Shown one piece after another: positions 10,964 through 24,300 of a stretch of DNA of 64,000 nucleotides. The notes beneath the pieces were generated by a model. It saw nothing but the letters and a program-made list of their open reading frames with translations, was not told the origin of the DNA and made no database searches. Every line of letters begins with the position of its first letter. The first letter of the stretch is position 1. A program made the position numbers and the translations under genes. The DNA comes from Paraspadella gotoi (taxonomy: Eukaryota; Chaetognatha). The stretch covers positions 2,911,256-2,975,255 of the forward strand of contig CM119265.1 of the NCBI GenBank assembly GCA_051294375.1. The letters run 5' to 3'.

Positions 10964-11734
10964 TATTAATAGAAATAATTGGTTGACTTTAATGAATTGA
11001 ATGAATAAATGAATGAATGAATGAATAAATAAATAAATCGGGGCAATGAATTTTAAAAAATTATTAAATGAATTATAAAACGAATTAAAGAAAGAATTAT
11101 TTAATGAGTAAATAAACAAAAAAATAAAATGTTCCTGATAAATGACTTGGCAGAGATTTTACAATACTGGTAATCTAACTTGATGCCATAACTAAAGAGT
11201 AAAGGAAATAAGAAAACTTACTCCAGGATTAAACTCACCCACGATATCGATTTCGCTCAAAGATCGATCGTAAGGATCGAAGGCTGGAATTTGACATCCT
11301 TCGGTGAAGACGACGAAGCCATCTTGAGTCGAGTTGCGGCTCAGCTTCACTTTACAGTTAAATTAAATTACAATAGCTATAATAATAATATTGTATCGGT
11401 CATACATGAAATACCCTCATTCACCTTGGATTCTTCTGGCGAGTTTTTTCCAGACGTCATTCTTTTCAATTCTCATGAGACCTGGCAAAGTAATTATTTG
11501 TAGAAGATTTAAATAATAAAATGTGATTTTCGAATACAAAAAACAAAAACAAAAACAAAAACAAGAGCTCACCCTCGAGTCCAAAGTTTTTTATGTTTCT
11601 CCGGATGTAACGCCTCGCAACGTCACCTCCTCCGATCCGCGAGGAAATTAAAAAAAAGAAGATCGTGGAAATGATCAAAGCGAAAAAGTAGAGCTGACAC
11701 CTGGTCTTCATGGTGTTCAATGTGTCAGGTGCGA

Positions 11735-12035
11735 TGCCTGATGTGGCGAATCTGACATATTATTTCGTTCTTAAATTAGTGTCTGTTTGTTTGTAGAGAG
11801 TGATGCGAGTTGTTCATCTTTTCTTGCGTCAGTTTTTGTTGGTTTTTTGTTGTTGTTTTTTTTTTTTTTTGTGTCTCACTTTCAGAGGCGCAGATGTTTT
11901 AGTCTTTTAATAAGAAAAACAATCGAGTATATATTATGTTCTTAACAGGCGGTTTTGTAAACAGAACCGAGGCTGAAAAGTATTTATAAGTTTAATCGGT
12001 AAGTGGCGCTTGTAAAGGTTAAGTATATCCGAAGT
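11735..12035 (-). promoter_or_regulatory. Conserved 5' flank of DUF229 copy A
   Basis: The 300 bases upstream of the start are clearly alignable with 24,305-24,625 upstream of copy B. Shared blocks include GTGGCGAATCTG, TATTATTTCGTT, GAGTTGTTCATCTTTTC and AAAAGTATTTATA. This shows that the promoter region was copied with the gene. TTATATA/TATTTATA-like stretches exist, but no core promoter can be fixed. Confidence 0.45.
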
Positions 12036-12046
12036 AAAATAAATGA

Positions 12047-12165
12047 TTAACAAGTTTGAGCAAACAATGTCGGATCTGCCCACGATCATTATCGGTAATT
12101 AATTAATACTTAATTAATTAAATAATTAGGCAATTAATTAATTTGATCCGAAATGTTTGTTTTTG
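12047..12165 (+). repeat. Short interspersed repeat
   Basis: Starts AACAAGTTTGAGCAAACAAT and ends near GATCCGAAATGTTTG. It is the inverted partner of 9,795-9,940. Confidence 0.6.
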
Positions 12166-12444
12166 ACGATGAGAATAATGCCGATAACGATTGACTTGAT
12201 GGATTGACTGAATAATTAATTACTTGACCAATTGATTAATTAACTGATTAATTATTTGATTAATTAATACATCTTGCATTTACATTTCTTATAATAAAAA
12301 GAAAAAGAAGCATAATCAATTAGTGAAATAGGTTTTTGTTTTTCCCATTTAAACTCATTTCCACTCAAACGATTCCATCGCGAAACTTGATTTCCAGCTT
12401 AATCTCACACTTTCCTACCCACATAAAAAAAATTTCTCTTTTTG

Positions 12445-12618
12445 AAAGACATTGTTCGACATAGGGAAATTAATTTTTTTGTAAGACTTTGGAAGGCAAA
12501 GAAAACGGTATCGAATCCCACAGACGTTTTTGAAGTTTTAGCCGCCTCTCCCGACTTTCTTGCGGGAAGGATTGCCGGCAGATACAGAGGTTGGGAAAAT
12601 CTTGATCCAAGTTTCTGA
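12445..12618 (+). pseudogene. Coding-like remnant, unrecognised
   Basis: A plus-strand frame without an ATG reads 57 codons from 12445 to a TGA at 12616-12618. It includes NPTDVFEVLAASPDFLAGR and then IAGRYRGWENLDPSF. The composition is protein-like and the local GC content rises above the flanks. I do not recognise the family. It may be an exon or a fragment of a decayed gene, since there is no clear upstream exon. It could also be chance. Confidence 0.25.
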
Positions 12619-12893
12619 TAACTTTGGCGGTGGATTTTTTTACTTAACTTTATAATAAAAATGAATCATACAAAGATGTATATTTGTGCCTTATCTCTTT
12701 ACTTTAATGTACAAAGTATTGGTCAATAGAAAACTAAATGACTGATGTAAGACTACTTATTAATAATTATTTTTCATGTCCACAGGTAATCCACTTAGTA
12801 GCTAATCAAAATCCTTATTTCAAATAAAGTCTCAACTTTTGCTTCTTCTAAAATTTGAAACAGACATTGAAATATGTACTTCCTTTTTAAGTA

Positions 12894-13851
12894 CATGGTG
12901 ACAATTTTACAAGCGCCGGTAGAAATACGCTGTCATTTGCAAGCCAGTGGTTATTTCATTGATTTTAAAATTTAGTTGAGTAGAAAATACTAAAACTATT
13001 TATGTGTTAAAATTTTATATTGATCAGTTAAGACATGCCTTGACAATGAGTGGAGAAAGTTGGCTTGTAAAATCGAGTTTCATTTTCAAACTCACTTTTT
13101 TTAGATTTAATTTTTTTTTCTTACTTTCAGTAAGTTTTCTGAAGAAATTTGAAATAAAATAATATTAATTTTATTATCTTCTGAAAGCCCTTTCAAATAT
13201 AAAAAGTATGACGTACTTACAAATACTGTAGTATAAAATTTAACTGGCCCAGCTTTAATTTAATTAGGATACTCTAAAACAAGACATCTTTTTAAAAATC
13301 AATAGCTGGAGAGTAAATTTATGATATTTATCAAATTGTGATTGGCTATCTTAAATCCTTTTTTTCAGGCTCTTTCATGATACTTATATAAATAATAATT
13401 TTTATGTTATAATAATTTAAACAGGTCATATATTTTGAAAAAAGATTTAAAATTTTAAATAATTCACTTTTGACACTCTTAATTGAACCAGGGCTGGGCA
13501 GCTCACTTTTTATGTTAAAGCTTTTGTAAGTATATCATTCTCTTCATATTTTTAAGGGCTTTCTGAGGATATTAATATTGTTAATATTTTAATAAATACT
13601 TTGTTTAAAAAAGTGTTAAAAGTTTAAAAAAAAATTGAATTTAAAAACAGTGAGTTGGAAAGTGAAACCCGATTTTACAAGCCAACTTTCTCCACTCATT
13701 GTCAAGGCATATCTTAACTGATCAATATAAAATTTTAACACATAAATAGTTTTAGTATTTTCTACTCAACTAATTTTTAAAATCAATGAAATAACCACTG
13801 GTTTGCAAATGACAGCATATTTCTACCGGCGCTTGTAAAATTGTCACCATG
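12894..13851. mobile_element. Inverted-repeat transposon with TA flanks (Tc1/mariner-like, non-autonomous)
   Basis: Terminal inverted repeats start CATGGTGACAATTTTACAAG and run about 190-235 bp (12,894 to about 13,130, and about 13,610 to 13,851) with few mismatches. The element is bounded by TA at 12892-12893 and 13852-13853, as expected for Tc1/mariner target-site duplication. The interior is AT-rich with no transposase frame. It lies between copies A and B. Confidence 0.7.
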
Positions 13852-14030
13852 TAGTAACGTCAATTAAATCTAATCTAATTTTTCTCACGCAAGAATAATA
13901 ATGTAGAAAGAATTTGGTCAGAGCATTATCGAGGTAGATTAACTTTTATTTTAATAGACTTAAAAATCGAGAAAATAAATAAAAATCACAATAAGCAAAT
14001 GAGTTGCCATAAGAAGTTCACTGTATATGC

Positions 14031-15220
14031 CACGGTAGGGCCGAGAGGTTGTGAACAAAAAATTTGCTATCTCTGAAACCTATAAAATCTTAAAGTATAC
14101 CCATGAGACCTTTAATGTGGTAGGTCATTAAAATTTGATAAAAATGTTAATTTAAAAAAATTTTTATAAAAATTTTTAAGTAGTTTAGTGAATATGCTTA
14201 CAATTTTAATGTCTATACATCTATCATTATCTATAGAGCATAAGCTTTAATTTGAGACCTCTCCCAACTTTCTACGATTTTTTGTTATTGAAAATCATAA
14301 TTTAAAAAAAAATATTAATCAATCAGTTCTTTTAAACAGATTATTTCTTAAAAATAAAAGTACAAATATGTTCTCAAAATGCAGTTCTACTTATTAGGCC
14401 TTAAAACAAATTTCTAAAAAAAATTGATATAAAACTATTATAAAAAATAAATAATACAGATAATTAATTTTATTTTTAAAAAAATGTGATATTTAATTAA
14501 AACTTAATCTCAAATAAAATAACAGATAAATATTAACTGAGCACTTTAATTCAAAATCATATCCAGCCTTTAAAAGTAATTATATATTTTGTTACTTATC
14601 CAAAAAAAAATTTTTTTATAAAATTATATTATAAAAATAGCTCACTCAATATTTGATATATATTATTAATAAACAAATGTGTAAAAATATTAACAAACAT
14701 AATGCTTTAACTTTTAATACTTAATTAGAGTATATATAAATATTTTTTAATAAATTTTTTTAATTTTTAATTTTTTTTAAATTAAAATTATTATTAATTA
14801 AAAAACTTATTTTGAAGCCTAATAAGTAGAACTGCATTTTGAGAACATATTTGTATTTTTATTTTTTTTAAATAATCTGTTTAAAAGTACTAATTGTTTA
14901 ATCTTCTTGAAAATCTTTTAAAATTTTTTACTTATAAGTTATATTTCAATAACAAAAAGTAATAGAAAGTTGGGAGAGGTTATGCTTTGTAGATAATGAT
15001 AGATATATAGACATTCAAATTGTAAGCATATTCATTAAACTATTTAAAAATTTTTATAAAAAAAATAGAAAACCTTCAATTAGCATTTAAAAAAAATCCT
15101 GCCTTTATCGAATTTTACTGACCTACCACATTAAGTATCTCATGGGTATACTTTAAGATTTTATAGGTTTCAGAGATGGTACTCTTTTTGTTTCTTTCAC
15201 ATCCTCTCTGTCCTACCGTG
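14031..15220. mobile_element. Second long inverted-repeat element
   Basis: Ends begin CACGGTAGG in both orientations. The arms, of about 380-410 bp with indels, share CTCATGGGTATACTTTAAGA (with mismatches), a CTCTCCCAACTTTCTA block and TAAGTAGAACTGCATTTTGA. The middle (about 14,410-14,810) is almost pure A/T. No clear target duplication is seen: TA adjoins on the right only. It ends 175 bases from the stop codon of copy B and may supply its 3' UTR or poly(A) region. Confidence 0.65.
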
Positions 15221-15394
15221 TATGTAAATAGGAAGACAATTTTTTTTTCTTGGAGGGAATCAACGGGAAAATACGGACAGCCCTTGACGTCTACTGCATT
15301 TAAGTATCGAAACTCTTTGACCGTATAATGCAGCGCATGTAGATGCAGAAGCAGCGCATTTTTCGAGTTATTTCTTTGATACAGCGAGATGGCA

Positions 15395-18300
15395 TCAGAT
15401 ACAATAACAGTATTTTTTGAGTCTCTTGTCCGTGATACAGTGAGAAGAGTTTCCGTACCAATTGATTCTGCTGACATCGCCCTCCAGAGTCATCGGTGGA
15501 TTGGCCTTGGGATCAGCGGTCTCCCAAACACGGACCGTTCCTAAAAAGAGAGAGAGGAAGAAATTACAACATAATCCTTTAACCTTAAGGCTTCTCATTA
15601 TTTTTTTTACTTTTTGTCCTTTTCTTCTTTATTTTTATCCGGTTTTTTTCATTGAGTTTCTATTTATTTTTGATGTAAATACATAATTTACAATTCATAT
15701 TGTATTATGTTTATTTTTACAGAAAAGTGATTTACTTTACATACTTCTGCTATCATGTAATTAACTGGAAATACGAGTATGTAAATTACATTACATTGTA
15801 ATAAGAAAGTGGGTGTGATGACTGACAAAATACCTTGAGATTGTTTTTCCTTATTTTTCTTTATTTTTTCCTGATTATCCTTTTCTAAATTCCCCCCCTT
15901 TTTTCCTTCTTCTACTTTCCAAACCTTCCAACAAGGCCTTCCCCGGAATTGTCTCCACTACGACCATCAAATTCTTCGCAGCTAAAACTCGTTTCCCATA
16001 GATAAAGTGATCAGTCATCGGAGCGTTGGGTTGTTTGAGGAACTGAGTGAAATGTGTAAAATGAAATTAATAAAAATAAATAAAATAAACAATCTAAAAA
16101 CCTATAAAAGTTTTCATAAAGAGATGAGATGAAACTAAATAGATAACGAGAACAAAATGACATTTATTTTTAAATAAAATTTATTTTTAAATAAAATAAT
16201 TATCGAAAGCTCATCTAAAAAACTAATGATTTATACCTTGAGATAATGTTCAGAAGATTCAGTAGCGTAGGCGTCTTTGATTTGATTGAGAGAAAGGCGA
16301 GAGCAGAGATTTTTATGAGATTTGACATCTTTGTTTATCTAATTTAAAAATATAAATAATAAATTACTATCATATGAAAAACGCGTTTGGGTGAAAAATG
16401 AAAATGAAAAATGTTTTAAGCAGTATTAAACTATGTTATGATTATAAACTACATGCATACCTGGTCCACAAGGAACTTGGCCACCTTAACAACAACCGGA
16501 TGTTCGACCGACATCTCCTTGAGCTTTTGACAGGTGCAGAAGTGAGACTTGATGGTAGCGTCCTCGCAGGTGCGATTTTCAGGGACGCGATCGAAAAGCG
16601 AATAACGAAATCTGACGTCAGAGATGAAGGGAGAATTTGTCGTCGTCCTGGTTGAGTGGGCACAGTTTGTTAGGTGAGAGTTAAATTTCGATTATTTTAA
16701 TGTTGTATCACTGGGCTCGACTGAAACTATTTGAACTCAAATACTTGACTGTACCAAATCTATTGGATAGAAAAACCCCTAGCCAATTTTCAAAGACGCT
16801 GTCATCTTAATTGCGTCAATACTGAACTTATGCACTTAAGCATTGTACAGTGTATTTACAACTATTGTATTTTTTCTCTTTCCCCTGCCCATTTTTTTAT
16901 TTTTTTATCGTTTTTTTTATCGTTTTTTTGATCGTTTTTTTTATCGTTTTTTTTTCATCGTTTAGTGCTAATTTCCTCAATCATAGCAATAGGAAATTTC
17001 AAGATACTCCTTCCTTCATCAAAAATACCAAATGTTAAAAAATCCTTTCCCCACCTCAAGTTGTTTACCTGTTTATTCTTTTCCCGCCAAAATCCGCCAG
17101 ATCCAACAGAGTCTCGTAAAGATCAAAATGCGTCGTCAAACGTCGAGAATTTCTCTTCAAATTCTCCAACTTTTTTGCCAAATCTTTTTTACTTTCTCCT
17201 TTTTCTTCCTCTTGTTCTCCTCTTTGTTCTCCCTCTCCTCTTTCTTCTTCCAGTTCTCCTTCCTCTGTTCTGTTTACTTCTCGTCTCCTTCTCCGTCTCA
17301 TTTTCACTTCTTTATTTTCTTCTCTCCTTCCTTCTCTTCCTCTTCCTCCCAACCTCCTCAGCTTTTCCGGCAAAATCACGTACATCATTGGCAACCTCTC
17401 TTCAAACTTTCCGGCAAACGTCTCCCGAATGGCGCCGTGACGTGACCCGTGGTCGGAGAAGAAGAAGATGAAAGTGTCGCGGAGTAATCCCTCTGTAAAT
17501 TCCACATTGATAATCTCATTTGCATATTGGCATAACGGGGAAATATGTTCTGAAAATCATTTGTATATCTTCCTCAATGTGATTTATCTAACTCAAATGA
17601 TGTTTATAGTAATTTAGGATGATTTAATTAGCCTTTAGACTTTTCTTTGATGTTAACATCGGCTAGAAAAAAATTGGATTGTCATGTTGTGTCATTTTTG
17701 TTCTGATACATTTTTGTTTAATAATAAATAAAAAGTGCTAGAAAAGTTAAATAAGATACAACTTTCGGCAATACATACAATATTATGTATAACCAGCATA
17801 ACGTAGTGCAAAATTGTAAATACTTTCTAAAAAAATATGAAGAGAAGAAAAGTAAGTAAGAAACTTTCACCCTTAGAAATGCTCACCTTCGTGCAGAGTC
17901 TTGAAGAGCCGTTTGGTCGCTCCGTCCAGGTTCCGACCTCCGGCAACGCCCGTATGTGTCCACATGTTGGACCAGATGAGTGCAAAGAGGCGATCGTTTT
18001 TGTGTGACCGAACAGCATTGAGGAACCATTCGTAGAGCCAACGGTCCTGAGGTGAAAGAAATGATGACAAAAACGACCACAACAACGAGTATAAAATCAG
18101 AAGTTAGAGACAAAGAGACGAAAAAGTGAGAAGTTAAAGAAGGATAGTAAAAATGATATGAATGGTTAGGAAGGTTAGAAAGGTTAGATGTTAAAAAAGT
18201 GGGAAGGTAAAGAAGAATAGTAAAAATGATATAAATGGTTATGAAGGTTAGAAAAGATATGAATTGAAGAATTTTATAAAGGATATAAAGAAAAGATAAG

Positions 18301-21300
18301 AATTTAAAAATAGGTAAGGTTAGTAAGAAATAAAAATATGCAAGTAGAATTTTATAAAGGATTGATATTAAGTCTGAAAGGAAAGAAGATACGAATTAGA
18401 GAAGGTTCAAAAGTTAACAAGGTTATAAAAGGTAATAGAAAATAAAAGAAAAGTCGGCAGGGTGGGTTAATAAACCTAAGAAGTTAAAGATTTTAGATAA
18501 TTTATTAAAAATGTAAATAACAAATTCACCTGCGTAAAATGAGAGTAGCACTTCTTCCTGCAAAATTAAAAAGGAATAAAACTAATAAAAGTAATTTAAT
18601 AACTGAAAAAAACACACCTGCCAGCAAAAAAAAATAAGACCTGCAGCCCTTGCAGTAGCGAGGCTCTTCCTTCAAAAAGTCATCGACGGCCAAGAGGAAA
18701 TGACGAAAGTAATGGTCGGTTGGACGCTGATAAAATCCCTTGGACAAATAATTGAAAGTGTGAATATCGTGACTGTCCTCGCCGAACAGGGTCCAGTAGC
18801 TGTGCAGGGGGGGAACAAAGGGGAGAATGTTCACAAGAAACTTGATTAACGTAAATAAAGATCTGTGGATAAGGCGCTAAGTGGGCTGAAGATGACTATC
18901 CGTAACTTCTATAACCCCCTCTAGCAGACATGGAACGGGTCCTGGGCTTGGAACCAGGCTTGAGGGTTTGCCATGCCCCCAAGGTGGCTTACGGCCGTCC
19001 TCACTCTTCCCGCAGGGTAGGTACCGGGTTGGGATTGAACCAGGTACCTAATGGTCATGAGCTGTTGACTTTACTCAATGAGCCACCGGGTCACAACTGA
19101 AAGAGTCATGCTTATAGGCGGGGTGAACCTAGGCAATGCCCGACTACAGATCATTACTAAATTATTAATATTTGTTAATATTATTGTGGTTGTTAGTATT
19201 ATTATTATTAGGATTATCTCTCACCCTCGTTGCGAAAAGTTTTTCCAAATAAAAGGATAATCGTCGAAAGGTAGGTGAACTTTGGATCCGTGCCAAGGTA
19301 AGTCCTTGAGATATTTCCCGGCGAGGAAGGGAATAAAGTTGACCAATGTGTTGTCGCCCACTTTGTTGTAGCTGAGTGTCAAATTAGAAAGGTTGATAGT
19401 TGCATATACATTTACATGTACAGACGTACAATTTTTTAAAAATATAAAAAATATATATAAAAAGTAGATTAAGGAAATAAATATATATATCAGTAAAAAT
19501 CTATAACAAACAATTTTCGCCTCACCAAGTACAGATGAATACTTGTTCTTTTAATGAATGAATATTTTGTTATAAATTTTGTTTTAATACAAATTACTAA
19601 AAGTTGATGCAACAATTATTTAAAAAGGATCAGAATACTATAATTTGCGCCATTGGCTCTGCACTCAAAGTGACAATATAACTAAATTGATTTATGTAAT
19701 AACTATATTTCACTAGGAAGAGGCAGTGCAAGTACAAAAAAAAACAATATTTTTGCCAAATATTTCAACTTATTTTTTAAGTCATCATCAGTGGTAAAAA
19801 TTCTAGTTGAAGATTTTACCACTGATGATGACTTAAAAAATAAGTCATATATTTGGCAAAAATATTGTTTTTTATACTTGCACTCCCTCTCCATAATGAA
19901 ATACAATTATTACTTAAACTACTCACAGTGCATGTGATGACTTTTAAAGAATAAAATTGATTTATATTTTGATAAGAAAATTGACTAGGTTTAAGTGATA
20001 ATCTTTTTTAATAACCCTTACTTTGAGACTCTCACCCGAAATACTCAATTGGGTCCAAATAGCGAAATAGAAATTCCCTCGTTTCCGGAAAATTCCTGAC
20101 AAGGTTGTTACGAGAGACAGAGTCGATTCCGATGAGGAAGACGTTGAAGGATTCATTGGCCCCGATGTCGGTCAGATGCCGACGCAGAGACCGACGTTTT
20201 ACCAACGACTTTGCTTCATCCGCGAATCCGAACACGGCAAAGTTTTTGACCACGGATCTTCCCGCAAGGTCGCGACACCTAATGAGGGCGAAGTCGCCCG
20301 GAATTCGGGTCTTGGCGGGAAACAAAAAAAAAAACAAAAGACATCGATCGTTGAGACAAAAGTAATGGTTTTCTCTTATCTTATGTCTGCATGTTATTTT
20401 TGATTGGATTTGATTGAATGATTGATTAATTGATTGGAATTATTGAATTCATTGAATGGATTGGATTGTTTAGATGGATGGAATTGATTGATTGGATTAA
20501 ATTGGATGGAATTGGATTGATTTGATTGATTCGATTGATTTGACCGATTTGTCAAAAGGTAAGGTTTTTCAATGGAGGGCGGTAGGTTTGGTTCAAGCAT
20601 GCTGGTAAGGGTCAAGTGAAAGTTAGGAAGCAAAATGCAGCAGTTATATCTTGAAAAATATCATATTAGTGAATACTAATCTATAGTTATTTTTCTTTTT
20701 TTAACAACATAGTACCCCAGTGAGCTTAATTTGTATATAGTACTAGAGTACTAATGTTTCTTCTTAAAATTGATAAATTTGTACTTTAAAATTTTAACCT
20801 CTTATATACTTATTACTATGTATAAATATAGCTCACTGGTGCCCACTAATGTATAAAATTACAAAATAAATTCCCCAAAATATTTTTATTAGTTTTTATT
20901 TTCATGTTTTATGAGCTAAATATAAAAAAGCATAGGAATTAAAAATATGCATGCAACAGTATTACGAGGTGTTCCTATTCGTTTTAATATCCAGAGCAAC
21001 ATGCAATTTTATTATCTATATCTTTCTTACCAGTTTTTAATTAAGCCAACCGGATCAGTTTTTTTTTTATTTATTTATTCATTCACTTCGATCTAAAAAA
21101 ACAAAAGGATTAAGATAAAACGAAAATAAAATCAAACAAATAAAAACGAAAGGTGCAAACGAAATTAATCAACAAAAAATGAGGCAATTTAAATTAACGA
21201 TTTTTAAAGACGATCACAGAAATTTTATTAGGCAGTGATTTCTATCGAGGAATTCAGCAAAAAAACCACTTTTTGCAATATTTCTAGAATATTATCAACA

Positions 21301-24300
21301 TAATTGATTAAATTTGAACCCTAAGACAAAGTGGGCTGGACTACGGATTAATTAAAATCATCTGCTGCATTTTCTAAACAAGAATCAATATAATTTTTGC
21401 TACTTTTATTAAAAAAAATTATGTCCATTTTTGTCCATTTTGACTTTTGTCTTGAGATTTGAACGTCAAGATCATTGAAGAAAATTTTTTTACTCCGGAT
21501 TTTGGGTACTTCTTATCTTCTTTACCACTGAGTCTGTTCATTTGCTGTTGGTCATCCATTGTTTACCTATGAATTAATTTATAAATTGACTAGTCAAAAA
21601 TTTACATTTTTACATTTTATTACAATTTGTTAAACGAAAATACTTCAAAATGTCCACAAATCTAATCAAATATTCCCTTTCAATGGTGCTTCTGGTACCT
21701 AAAAAATTAGGGCAAAAAATTTAATAGTTATGCAGAAATTAAATTTTTAAATCAACTTTTAATTTGTGAGGATTTGTGAGGTGCGTTTTATTTGAACTAA
21801 ATCTCGGTTTTGACTTATTTTATAGTTTTAATAGATGAGAAATATACTAAGGTTAACAAATTAAAAAAAAACCGCATTCTTTTAATGTAATGGAAAGCGT
21901 CAGTAATTTTTTTCCTTTCAATCGACAGGTTTTTGCGGAAAAAATTTCCGCAAAAATCTGTCGATTTTTTAAATCTGCTAGGCAACCAAACTTTGAAAAA
22001 AATCATACGCTACCCAATATTTTTTTTCTTACAAATCATTTTAAAGATTTTTATACATCCAGTATGATATAAATGCAAAAAATGAGTGAGAATGAGAAAA
22101 AGATAAGAGAAGAGAGAGCATGGGTGAAAAAAAAGCTTCAGGGAGAGAGAGAAATAGTAAAAAGAAATTGATACATGGCGAAAAGGGGGAGAACGAAAAC
22201 AATTGAGAGAAAAGAAAAGATAAGAAAGAGGGAAGAAAGAGAATCAGAGAGGAGAGAAAAGCAGAGATAGAGAGGAAGAGAAATAAATGTAAAGGAAGAA
22301 AAAAAGGGATGACACAGAGAAATATGAGGACAGAAAGGGAGAGAAAGACAGAGAGAAGAGAGAAAAAGAAAGGGACAGAGAGAAGGTTCAAGAGAGAAAA
22401 AATAATGGAAAAAATGGAAAAAAAATTTTAAAATATAGCTTGCCGTTTTCTTGCCTAAGCTGTAGTATATCTCAAAAATTCAATAGATCTGACGAGCAAT
22501 TTAATCTTTAAAAGTTGCCCTTACCATGAAAAATCGTTTTAGTTTCATCTTAAGGTAAAAGAAATTATGTCTTACCGTATTTTGAAAGCATAGAAATTCA
22601 CCCAGTGAGTTCGATGTTATAAGGAAAAAATAACTATAGCCAACCGTTTTTTTAAATAAAGCGTGTTATATATTAATCAGTGGAAACAAAAGAAATAATA
22701 GTTATATAAGTTTCAATTTTATTGTTGAAAATACCCGAATAGAAATCACTGCCATTAACGATTAATAATTGTTAGTCTTACCCCCCCCCGTTGATTTCGC
22801 TCTAACCTTCTCAGTTGCATTAAACTCGACCGGGTGAGTCCAGCTCCACACGTCGTCACTCGTCTCTTCACGGATCAGCACCTGCCACTCGCAAGTGGCC
22901 ACGCCCAACGAGCGAATTTTTTTTTTGCTCAAAGAAACCGAATTTTCGATCGGATTGATATCAATGTGACGGGGGAATTTGAAGCAGTCCTTGCCGCGGC
23001 CCTTTCCTAAAATGAATTGAATTAATTGTATGAATTGTATTAATATAAATAATTGTCCGGCTTTAAGTTTAACGAATTATATGAATGCATGAATGAATGA
23101 ATAGATAAAAGGAAAATAAAAGAAAAGAAAATTATAAATTTTACCCAAGGATTAACTCACCCACAATATCAATCTGGCTCAAAGATCGATCGTAAGGATC
23201 GAAGGCTGGAATTTGACATCCTTCGGTGAAGACGACGAAACCATCATGAGTCGAGTTGCGGTTCAGCGTCACTTTTAGAGGCCAGTAAATTATAATAGCT
23301 ATACGTAGATTTTATTGGTCATACATGAAATACCTTCGTTTTTTCTGGCGAGTTTTTTCCACACGTCATTCTTTTCAAATCTCATGATACCTGGCAAAAT
23401 AATTATATACAAAAGTATATTAATCCAAAAAATTCTTTAAATAATAAAACATGATTTACGAAGACCAAAAAATGAAAAAATTAAGAGACAGTAATTATTG
23501 TTGTGTTAGTGACAGAACCGTTCAATATAAGCAGTCCTTGAGCTTCGGATCTGGCTGTAACACCGTGTTACAGGCGGATTAAGCGCCCCGTCCCTCTTAA
23601 CTGCTAGGCGACCACCGGGCTAGAACCCCGGAACTTTGGGTTGGGAGGCGAATGACTTGCCTCCGGCACCAATGGCCGCTGATGAACGGTTGGTGGATTT
23701 TAGTCCACCACACATCCCCCCCTCCAGTAGGGAGAAGTCTGTTGAGTCTCTTCAGTTAATTGTTGTTGTTGGTGGAAAGTTCGTCACCAAGTTGAGGCAT
23801 GGCGCCTGATGTGTTGTTGGTGGAAAGTGCATCGCCAGGTTGAGGCATGTCGCCTGAAAGTGTTGTTGTTGCTGTTGTGTTCGGAAGTCGGGCTCACCAA
23901 TGAAGCGACAGTAATTATTGTTATATGTTAGTGACAGAACCATTCAATATAAGCAGCCCCTGAGCTTTGGATCTGGCTGTAACACCGTGTTACAGGCATG
24001 TTAAGCGCCCCGTCCCTCTTAACTGCGAGGCGACCACCGGGCTAGAACCCCGGAACTTTGGATTTGGAGGCGAATGACTTGCCTCCGGCACCAATGGCCG
24101 CTGATGAACGGTTGGTAAAACAAACAAACAAACAAGAACAAAAATGAAAACAAAAACAAACTCACCCTCGAGTCCGTAGTTCCGTATGTTTCCCCGGATG
24201 TAACGCCTCGCCACGCCTCTTCCCATCCGCGAGGAAATTAAACAAAAGACGATCGTGGAGATGATCAAAGCGAAAAAGTAGAACTGCCACCTGGACGCCA

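Larger units (their letters stand above)
3605..11711 (-). pseudogene. DUF229 sulfatase-like protein, copy A: 3'-truncated in window and frameshifted
   Basis: Nine exons, read right to left: 11573-11711, 11425-11481, 11239-11349, 9989-10188, 8318-8592, 6301-6446, 4322-4480, 4167-4194 and 3605-3764. All have GT-AG borders and matching phases except exon 6. That exon is 146 bp against 147 bp in copies B and C, because one base is missing between 6386 and 6387, and it shifts frame. The predicted start MKTRCQLYFFALIIST begins a short cytosolic end and a membrane anchor. Exon 5 carries the family motif GIDSVSR, whose Asp is the expected metal ligand of the alkaline phosphatase/sulfatase fold. The exons equivalent to B 10-14, including SDHG and the C-terminal Cys-rich end, are not present before the satellite array. 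They could lie left of the window. Copy A is very close to copy B, including the 5' flank. A sequencing error could explain the deletion, so pseudogene status is probable, not proven. Confidence 0.65.

Noticed and set aside
15115-15477. 120-codon minus-strand frame
   Set aside because: It overlaps the last exon of DUF229 copy B in another frame and runs into the inverted-repeat element.
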